In this document: positions 57,276 through 64,000 of the stretch, one piece after another
Layout: each line of letters begins with the position of its first letter
Position numbering within the stretch: the first letter of the stretch is position 1
NCBI RefSeq assembly: GCF_014280435.1
Contig: NZ_CP060388.1
Coordinates: 1,860,001-1,924,000 of the forward strand
Direction of reading: 5' to 3'
DNA from: Sphingobium sp. KCTC 72723
GTDB taxonomy: Bacteria; Pseudomonadota; Alphaproteobacteria; Sphingomonadales; Sphingomonadaceae
Length of the DNA stretch: 64,000 nt
Notes under the pieces: generated by a model
Told to the model about the DNA's origin: nothing
The model's database searches: none
The model's input: the letters and a program-made list of their open reading frames with translations, nothing else
Position numbers and translations under genes: made by a program

Positions 57276-57299
57276 AGGCCGCCGGGTGACCGGCGGCCT
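57276..57299 (+). other. Intercistronic hairpin between atpA and atpG
   Basis: AGGCCGCCGG (57276-57285) and CCGGCGGCCT (57290-57299) form a perfect 10-bp stem with the loop GTGA. No T run follows, so it is not a terminator; such hairpins often mark mRNA processing or set decay rates between atp cistrons, which need different protein amounts. Confidence 0.75.
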
Positions 57300-57323
57300 C
57301 CCTACACTGAATTCGGGATTGAG

Positions 57324-58208
57324 ATGGCAAGCCTCAAGGAACTGAAGATCCGCATCGGGTCGGTCAAATCGACCCAGAAGATCACCAAGGCGAAGCAAAT
57401 GGTCGCCGCTGCGAAACTGCGCAAGGCGCAGGCCGCAGCGGAAGCCGCGCGTCCCTATTCCAGCCGTCTGGAAGCGGTCGTCGCTTCGCTCGCCTCGAAA
57501 ATCGCGGGCGGTTCGGGCGAAGGCGCGTCGCCACTGCTGGCTGGCACCGGCAAGGATCAGGTTCACCTCCTCGTCGTCGCCAACTCCGACCGTGGCCTGG
57601 CGGGCGCGTTCAACGCGAACATCGTCAAGGCCGCCCGGCTGAAGGCGGACGAGCTGACGCGGCAGGGCAAGACGGTGATCTTCTACCTGATCGGTCGCAA
57701 GGGCCGCCCGGTCATCAACCGCCTCTTTCCCGGCGCCATCGTCGGCCAGTTCGATACCACCGGTGCCAAGCAGCCCGGCTATGATCAGGCGCAGGCCATC
57801 GCCAATGAGCTGACGACGATGTATCTGAACGGCAAGTTCGACATCGCGCATCTCTTCTACTCGCGCTTCAAATCTGCGCTGGCGCAGATTCCGACCGAAC
57901 AGCAGATCATCCCGGTCAAGATCCCGGCGGATGCTGATCGCAACGCCATCGGCGCGACGGTCGAATATGAACCGAGCGAAGAAGCGATCCTGGACGAGCT
58001 GCTGCCGCGCAACATCGCGATCCAGCTGTTCAAGGCGCTGCTGGAAAACAACGCATCCGAACAGGGCGCGTCGATGACCGCAATGGACAATGCCACGCGC
58101 AACGCCGGCGATCTTATCAGCAAGCTGACCATTCAGTATAACCGCAGCCGTCAGGCCGCGATCACCACCGAACTGGTCGAAATCATTTCGGGCGCGGAAG
58201 CGCTTTAA
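57324..58208 (+). CDS. atpG: ATP synthase F1 gamma subunit
   Basis: Central shaft. 294 residues: [20 protein letters not shown] and [16 protein letters not shown] at the N-terminus, [10 protein letters not shown] in the middle, and [20 protein letters not shown] at the end form the two long helices. Standard length, 24 bases before atpD. Confidence 0.98.
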   Translation: MASLKELKIRIGSVKSTQKITKAKQMVAAAKLRKAQAAAEAARPYSSRLEAVVASLASKIAGGSGEGASPLLAGTGKDQVHLLVVANSDRGLAGAFNANIVKAARLKADELTRQGKTVIFYLIGRKGRPVINRLFPGAIVGQFDTTGAKQPGYDQAQAIANELTTMYLNGKFDIAHLFYSRFKSALAQIPTEQQIIPVKIPADADRNAIGATVEYEPSEEAILDELLPRNIAIQLFKALLENNASEQGASMTAMDNATRNAGDLISKLTIQYNRSRQAAITTELVEIISGAEAL

Positions 58209-59678
<1,470 letters not shown>

Positions 59679-59689
59679 AACCGATACTT

Positions 59690-59710
59690 CCCCTCCCTTC
59701 AAGGGAGGGG
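59690..59710. repeat. Short palindrome between atpD and atpC
   Basis: CCCCTCCCTT and AAGGGAGGGG are perfect inverted repeats around a single C, 11 bases after atpD. The arm resembles the ends of the 23286-23405 element (CTCCCCCTTAAGGGGAGG). As RNA it cannot close tightly with a one-base loop, so the real stem is shorter. Confidence 0.6.
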
Positions 59711-59796
59711 ATTGAGGGGTGGGTGGCGCGCGCAGCGGGCCTGCCCCCTTCTCGTTCAGGGCGCCTCGCCGTCGATCAGGGGCTGGGACTTGGATA

Positions 59797-60051
59797 GTGG
59801 CACTGCATTTTGAACTCGTGACCCCGGAAAAGCTCGTCCGTTCGCAGGACGTCTATCAGGTCGTGGTGCCAGGCACCGATGGCGATTTCGGCGTGCTGGA
59901 AGGCCATGCGCCCTTCATGTCGACCGTGCGCGACGGCAGCATCCAGATTTACGCCACGGCCGGCGCAGTGCCCGAAATTCTGCCGGTCCAGGGCGGCTTT
60001 GCCGAAGTGAATGAAAAGGGTCTGACGATTCTCGCCGAAAAGGCAGGCTGA
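59797..60051 (+). CDS. atpC: ATP synthase F1 epsilon subunit
   Basis: Regulatory subunit on the central stalk. Starting at GTG 59797 the 84-residue product ([57 protein letters not shown]) is the N-terminal beta-sandwich only; the C-terminal helical inhibitory arm of E. coli epsilon is missing, as is common in alphaproteobacteria. The open frame upstream of the GTG contains no family residues. The 118-base gap from atpD is unusually long. Terminator follows. Confidence 0.93.
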   Translation: MALHFELVTPEKLVRSQDVYQVVVPGTDGDFGVLEGHAPFMSTVRDGSIQIYATAGAVPEILPVQGGFAEVNEKGLTILAEKAG

Positions 60052-60083
60052 CCGTCCACCACCCCATCACTGACATTCTCGAC

Positions 60084-60113
60084 AAGGGGCGCTTTCCGCG
60101 CCCCTTTTCTTTG
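60084..60113 (+). terminator. Rho-independent terminator of the atp operon
   Basis: GGGGCGC (60086-60092) and GCGCCCC (60098-60104) form a 7-bp stem, extendable by two A-T pairs, around TTTCC, followed by TTTTCTTT. It lies 32 bases after atpC. Confidence 0.9.
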
Positions 60114-60133
60114 CCCTGAACAGCGCGAAAATG

Positions 60134-60169
60134 ACCCACAATATTGCCCTGTGGTGCAATATTGTGGGT
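60134..60169. promoter_or_regulatory. Perfect 14-bp inverted repeat in the atpC-cpaF gap
   Basis: ACCCACAATATTGC (60134-60147) and GCAATATTGTGGGT (60156-60169) are exact inverted copies around CCTGTGGT. Each arm carries CAATATTG, itself a palindrome. There is no T run of terminator quality right after it (five T come 6 bases on). Either a dyad operator for a regulator or a strong RNA hairpin, 240 bases before cpaF. The remainder of this 358-bp gap (60170-60409) shows no ORF and is the likely cpaF promoter region; no promoter could be fixed. Confidence 0.6.
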
Positions 60170-60409
60170 GCTGCTGTTTTTGCGACTCTATGTCCATCTC
60201 GCTGTCGCCAAATGCGTGGCATCCGCTTGATCTGCATCGGCAATCTCACGCCCGTCATGCGCCCTTCGCTTGGTGGCCCATTCTCTCATTTTTTCCCGAC
60301 CATATTCGCCGTGCGCCATTAGCCATTTGTCAAAGTTTCCACTTTATTCACCTTGATCAACCCTATCTGACCGGCATTTGGCCCGGTCGTGACATGCAGG
60401 CGGAGAGCT

Positions 60410-61936
60410 ATGAGCGCCTTTGGACGGAAAAATGGACCTGCCGGCATCAAGTCTGGCTTTGGCGTTGCCCGGCCAATGCAGGGCGGCGCGCCCAAGGAGG
60501 AATTGCGCGGCGGCGATCAATTCCCGCCGCTGGATATTGCCGCGCTCCCCGGCGAATCGACCTTCGACCCGCTGGCCGCCCCGACCAGCCAGATGCAGCG
60601 CAATGCCGATGCGATGAACCGCCTGTCGGACCGCGCCAATGCCGAACATGTGGCCGACGCCGGGCCGCAGGGCTTTGAAGCCAGCGTCCACAAGATCAAG
60701 GAACAGGTGCTTCCCCGCCTGCTGGAACGAGTCGACCCCGAAGCGGCCGCCACCCTGACCAAGGATGAACTGGCGGAGGAATTCCGCCCGATCATCATGG
60801 AAGTGCTGGCCGAACTGAAACTCACTCTTAACCGGCGCGAACAATTCGCGCTGGAAAAGGTGCTGGTCGATGAACTGCTGGGCCTCGGCCCGCTCGAAGA
60901 ATTGCTGTCCGACCCGGACATCACCGACATCATGGTGAACGGCCCGGACCAGACCTATATCGAAAAAAAGGGCAAGCTGCTCATTGCCCCGATCAAGTTT
61001 CGCGATGAGGAACATCTGTTCCAGATCGCCCAGCGCATCGTCAGCAAGGTCGGCCGCCGCGTCGATCAGACGACCCCACTGGCCGACGCCCGCCTGCCCG
61101 ATGGCTCGCGCGTCAACGTGATCGTTCCGCCGCTCAGCCTGAAAGGCACGGCGATCTCGATCCGTAAATTCTCGGCCAAACCGATCACCATCGACATGCT
61201 CGCCGGCTGGGGCGCAATGTCGCCCAAAATGGCGACCGCGCTCAAGATTGCGGGTGCCTGCCGTTTCAACATCGTCATTTCAGGCGGCACGGGTTCGGGC
61301 AAGACGACCATGCTCAATGCCCTGTCGAAGATGATCGATCCGGGCGAGCGCGTGCTGACCATCGAGGATGCGGCCGAACTGCGTCTGCAACAACCCCACT
61401 GGTTGCCGCTGGAAACCCGCCCTGCAAATCTGGAGGGCAATGGCGCGATCACGATTGGCGATCTTGTCAAGAACGCCCTGCGTATGCGCCCCGACCGCAT
61501 CATCCTGGGCGAAATTCGTGGCGCGGAATGTTTCGATCTGCTCGCCGCGATGAACACCGGCCATGACGGCTCCATGTGTACGCTCCACGCCAACAGCCCC
61601 CGCGAATGTCTTGGCCGTATGGAAAATATGATCCTGATGGGCGACATCAAAATCCCCAAGGAAGCGATCTCCAAACAGATCGCCGATTCGGTCGATCTGA
61701 TCGTTCAGGTAAAGCGCCTGCGCGACGGTTCGCGCCGCGTCACCAACGTAACCGAAGTCATCGGGATGGAGGGCGACGTCATCGTCACCCAGGAACTGTT
61801 CAAATTCGAATATCATGATGAGGATGACAGCGGCAAAATCGTGGGCGATTATCGCTCCATGGGCCTGCGCCCCTATACGCTCGACAAGGCGCGGATGTTC
61901 GGTTTCGACCAGCCGTTTCTGGAAGCCTGCCTGTGA
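60410..61936 (+). CDS. cpaF: Tad pilus assembly ATPase CpaF/TadA
   Basis: Hexameric secretion ATPase that drives Flp pilus polymerisation. At ATG 60410 (GGAG 6 bases before) the product is 508 residues: a flexible N-terminal 85, helical part, LVDELLGLGPLEELLSDPDI, Walker A SGGTGSGKTT (291-300), TIEDAAELRLQQPHWL (Asp box), Walker B DRIILGEIRGAE and NTGHDGSMCTLHAN (His box). It is the ATPase expected between cpaE and tadB but stands alone, 21 kb from them. Confidence 0.96.
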   Translation: MSAFGRKNGPAGIKSGFGVARPMQGGAPKEELRGGDQFPPLDIAALPGESTFDPLAAPTSQMQRNADAMNRLSDRANAEHVADAGPQGFEASVHKIKEQVLPRLLERVDPEAAATLTKDELAEEFRPIIMEVLAELKLTLNRREQFALEKVLVDELLGLGPLEELLSDPDITDIMVNGPDQTYIEKKGKLLIAPIKFRDEEHLFQIAQRIVSKVGRRVDQTTPLADARLPDGSRVNVIVPPLSLKGTAISIRKFSAKPITIDMLAGWGAMSPKMATALKIAGACRFNIVISGGTGSGKTTMLNALSKMIDPGERVLTIEDAAELRLQQPHWLPLETRPANLEGNGAITIGDLVKNALRMRPDRIILGEIRGAECFDLLAAMNTGHDGSMCTLHANSPRECLGRMENMILMGDIKIPKEAISKQIADSVDLIVQVKRLRDGSRRVTNVTEVIGMEGDVIVTQELFKFEYHDEDDSGKIVGDYRSMGLRPYTLDKARMFGFDQPFLEACL

Positions 61937-62048
61937 ACCTATGCTGTAAGGAATGATGGCTGGCGGGGATTTCCCCTCCAGCCCCCTTGCGTCGCGTCAC
62001 CGCTGACGGCACATCATCCTCCTTCCGTTTTTGAAGAGAGGATCCCTG

Positions 62049-62861
62049 ATGAACCGTCTCGCCCGCGCGCTGCTGTTGGCCACTGGCCTTGCCCTGCCCG
62101 CCCTGCCGCTTGCCGCGCAACATGCCGACCATGGCGCGCACAAGGCCGCCGACCCGATCGCCGCCGCCATTGCCGCGCCGACCCGCACCCCTGCCAATGT
62201 CGCGCGCGACCGCTATCGCAACCCGTCGGAAACGCTGGCGTTCTTCGGTATCAAACCGACCCAGACCGTGCTGGAATATTCGCCCGCCGGAGGGTGGTAC
62301 ACCGAAATCCTCGCCCCCCTGCTGCGTGACAAGGGCAGCTTCTACGCCGCCCAGTCGGCCGGCAAGGGCTTCGATAATCTCAAGCTCAAGCTGGATGCTG
62401 ACCCGGCCACTTATGGCAAGGTCAAGCTGGTCCCATGGACTGTCCCACTTGCCGCTGTCCCCAACGCCAGCGTCGACACCGTGCTGACTTTCCGCAACGT
62501 CCATAATATGGTGATGGGCGGAACCGAGGCCGCGACGTTCAAAGCCTTTTTCGACGTGCTGAAACCCGGCGGCACATTGGGCATCGTCGATCATCGCCTG
62601 CCCGAAGCACGCGACAGCACGCTGGAAAAGAGCAGCGGCTATCTCAAGGTTTCCACCATCCGGCGCATCGCGGAGGCTGCCGGCTTCCAATATGTCGGGG
62701 CGTCGGAAGTGAACGCCAATCCGAAGGATATGTCCGACTGGGCCAAGGGCGTGTGGACCCTGCCCCCGGTGCTGACCAACAAGGATGTCGATCGTGAGAA
62801 ATATCTCGCCATCGGCGAAAGCGACCGCATGACCCTGAAATTCCGCAAGCCGGTCAAATAA
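62049..62861 (+). CDS. Secreted SAM-methyltransferase-like protein
   Basis: A 270-residue protein with a signal peptide (MNRLARALLLATGLALPALP LAA region) and a class I methyltransferase fold: TVLEYSPAGGWYTEILAPLL is the glycine loop (E/DxSPxGGxxT), VDTVLTFRNVHNM follows and FFDVLKPGGTLGIVDHR is the post-I motif. COG4798-type predicted methyltransferase. SAM is not expected in the periplasm, so it may act on another ligand or be non-enzymatic. GAGAGGA is 8 bases before ATG 62049. A 112-bp gap follows cpaF. Confidence 0.85.
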   Translation: MNRLARALLLATGLALPALPLAAQHADHGAHKAADPIAAAIAAPTRTPANVARDRYRNPSETLAFFGIKPTQTVLEYSPAGGWYTEILAPLLRDKGSFYAAQSAGKGFDNLKLKLDADPATYGKVKLVPWTVPLAAVPNASVDTVLTFRNVHNMVMGGTEAATFKAFFDVLKPGGTLGIVDHRLPEARDSTLEKSSGYLKVSTIRRIAEAAGFQYVGASEVNANPKDMSDWAKGVWTLPPVLTNKDVDREKYLAIGESDRMTLKFRKPVK

Positions 62862-62870
62862 TCCGGCACC

Positions 62871-62910
62871 GCCTTAACCCGGTTGCGCACAGGCGGAACC
62901 GGGTTAAGGC
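62871..62910 (+). promoter_or_regulatory. 14-bp hairpin covering the transporter's ribosome site
   Basis: GCCTTAACCCGGTT (62871-62884) and AACCGGGTTAAGGC (62897-62910) are perfect inverted copies around 12 bases. The right arm includes AAGG, the only Shine-Dalgarno-like bases before the GTG at 62917. No T run follows. It may be a transcript end for the methyltransferase gene, a translation-blocking hairpin, or both. Confidence 0.6.
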
Positions 62911-62916
62911 ACGTCC

Positions 62917-63819
62917 GTGACCGTCCCACCACCTTCCGACCGACCGCACCGGCCCTTTTTCGCTATTGGCCTGCGCCTGACGGCCGTGATTTGCCTGTCG
63001 ATCATGTTCGTGACCGTTCGGCTGGCCAATCAGCGCGGCGTCCATATCGTCGAATCGCTATTCTATCGGCAAGCGCTGGCCCTACCCTTCGTGCTGGCAT
63101 GGGTCGCGATGGCCGGTGGACTGGGCGCATTGCGCACCCGCCGCATCGGTGTTCACGCCAACCGCATGATGCTGGGCCTGATGGGCATGACGCTCAATTT
63201 CCTGTCCTACATCCTCCTCCTTCCGGCAGAAGCAGCAACGATCGGTTTCACCATGCCGATCTTCGGCACGATCCTGTCCGCCCTGATCCTGCGCGAGGTC
63301 ACGGGCATCCATCGCTGGAGCGCGGTGCTGCTGGGCTTTGTCGGCGTGCTGGTGATGGTCCGGCCAGACGCTGGCCATTTCCCGATGCAAGGCGTGGCCG
63401 TTGCCATCGCGGCGGCTGTCGTGACCGCCAGCGTCAGCCTGGTGCTGCGCGAACTGGGCCGCACCGAAAGCGCGGGCGTCGTCGTCTTCTGGTTCACGGC
63501 GCTGTCCATGCTGCCGCTGGGTATCGCCATGCCCTTCTTCGCGCAGATGCACGATCCGCTGACCTGGGGCTTGTTGCTGCTGATCGGGCTGTTCGGCGGC
63601 GTGGCGCAGATTTGCCTGACCGCCGCGCTGCGATGGGGTCCGGTATCGGTTGTGCTGCCGATGGACTATAGCGCGATCATCTGGACCACGTTGCTGGGCG
63701 TGGCGATCGGCGAGGATTGGCCGATGGCGACGACATGGATCGGCGCAACCCTCATCATCGCCAGCGGCCTCTATATCGCCTGGCGCGAACATGTCCGCGC
63801 CAGGCAGGCAGGGCGTTAA
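62917..63819 (+). CDS. EamA/DMT-family transporter
   Basis: 300-residue inner-membrane carrier with about ten spans in two EamA repeats. LLPAEAATIGFTMPIFGTIL and SALILREVTGIHRWSAVLLG mark the end of the first repeat, VVLPMDYSAIIWTTLLGVAI of the second. Substrate cannot be told; the family exports metabolites. Starts at GTG 62917, whose ribosome site lies in a hairpin. Its stop overlaps the opposing OsmC stop by three bases. Confidence 0.9.
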   Translation: MTVPPPSDRPHRPFFAIGLRLTAVICLSIMFVTVRLANQRGVHIVESLFYRQALALPFVLAWVAMAGGLGALRTRRIGVHANRMMLGLMGMTLNFLSYILLLPAEAATIGFTMPIFGTILSALILREVTGIHRWSAVLLGFVGVLVMVRPDAGHFPMQGVAVAIAAAVVTASVSLVLRELGRTESAGVVVFWFTALSMLPLGIAMPFFAQMHDPLTWGLLLLIGLFGGVAQICLTAALRWGPVSVVLPMDYSAIIWTTLLGVAIGEDWPMATTWIGATLIIASGLYIAWREHVRARQAGR

Positions 63820-64000
63820 CCCAGCAATTCCGCGCTCAGGCTGATGTCCGCCTTCAACAGCTTGGAAATCGGGCAATTGGCCTTCGCCTTGCCCGCCAGT
63901 TCCTGAAAGGTCGCATCGTCGGTGCCGGGAATGGTCGCTTTGAGCGTCAGGGCGCTGGCCGTCACCGCAAAGCCATCGTCCAGCTTTTCCAGCGTCACGA
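63816..64000 (-). CDS. OsmC-family protein, C-terminal part
   Basis: Only the last 61 codons are in the window and the frame is open to base 64000. The visible part (AVTASALTLKATIPGTDDAT, FQELAGKAKANCPISKLLKA) has the OsmC/Ohr C-terminal Cys in NCPISK; the usual partner Cys would lie upstream. These are thiol peroxidases for organic hydroperoxides, about 140 residues long. An ATG at 63998 is within the chain and is not the start. Confidence 0.85.
   Translation of the reverse strand, partial: VTLEKLDDGFAVTASALTLKATIPGTDDATFQELAGKAKANCPISKLLKADISLSAELLG

Overview
The window is 64 kb of compact, GC-rich chromosome from an alphaproteobacterium. The best fit is Sphingomonadaceae (Sphingobium, Sphingomonas or Novosphingobium type). 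Reasons: the gene order argS / SPOR protein / nagZ / scpA / scpB / tatABC; a separate F1 ATPase operon atpHAGDC; the style of the small lipoproteins; and sphingomonad-type dispersed palindromes (CGTCATCCCAGC and CCTGAGCCTGTCGAAGG families). The family is inferred from sequence memory, not from a search. Nearly all of it is core genome: no transposase, phage gene, CRISPR array or resistance island was seen.

Layout. (1) 1-16.0 kb, minus strand: the division and cell-wall (dcw) cluster, transcribed mraZ-rsmH-ftsL-ftsI-murE-murF-mraY-murD-ftsW-murG-murC-(65-aa ORF)-murB-ddl-ftsQ, with ftsQ cut by the window edge. Genes mostly overlap by 1-8 bases or lie a few bases apart, but two REP-like palindromes with identical ends interrupt it. 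(2) 16.1-18.7 kb, minus: cysK, a 100-aa membrane protein and an orphan GldG/DUF4350-like protein. (3) 18.9-20.4 kb, plus: a SleB-type wall hydrolase, a structured intergenic region that looks like a small RNA gene, and an entericidin-type lipoprotein. (4) 20.4-27.8 kb, minus: tatABC, scpAB, nagZ, a SPOR protein, argS and a lipoprotein. (5) 27.9-30.3 kb, plus: ispH, thrB, rnhA. (6) 30.4-32.7 kb, minus: YegP-like protein, FAD oxidoreductase, alpha/beta hydrolase. (7) 32.8-39.9 kb, plus: tad/cpa pilus genes cpaA-B-C-D-E-tadB-tadC, with cpaF missing here but present at 60.4 kb. (8) 40-49.6 kb: def, recR, fmt, truA, a PAS-GGDEF cyclase, a queuosine-precursor transporter, tRNA-Arg(UCU), transaldolase, a DUF2490 protein, priA and a DUF1289 protein. 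(9) 49.5-55 kb: a decayed gene, a complete YfiBNR cyclic-di-GMP module, Ada, and a membrane-anchored trypsin-like protease. (10) 55.2-60.1 kb, plus: atpHAGDC. (11) 60.4-64 kb: cpaF, a secreted methyltransferase-like protein, an EamA transporter and the end of an OsmC-family gene.

How it fits together. The first block makes the lipid-linked peptidoglycan precursor and the septal synthase. SleB, NagZ, the SPOR protein and Tat serve wall turnover, division and export. The tad genes build a type IVc (Flp) pilus, and its motor CpaF is encoded 21 kb from the platform genes. Two diguanylate cyclases, one under the YfiR/YfiB periplasmic switch, could link envelope state to adhesion. No clear new multi-gene system was found. 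The most interesting unannotated signals are the C-rich-loop RNA candidate at 19.93-20.06 kb, the conserved-looking 65-aa ORF inside the dcw operon, the perfect 14-bp inverted repeats at 60.13 and 62.87 kb, and the protease with a membrane hairpin at 53.4 kb.
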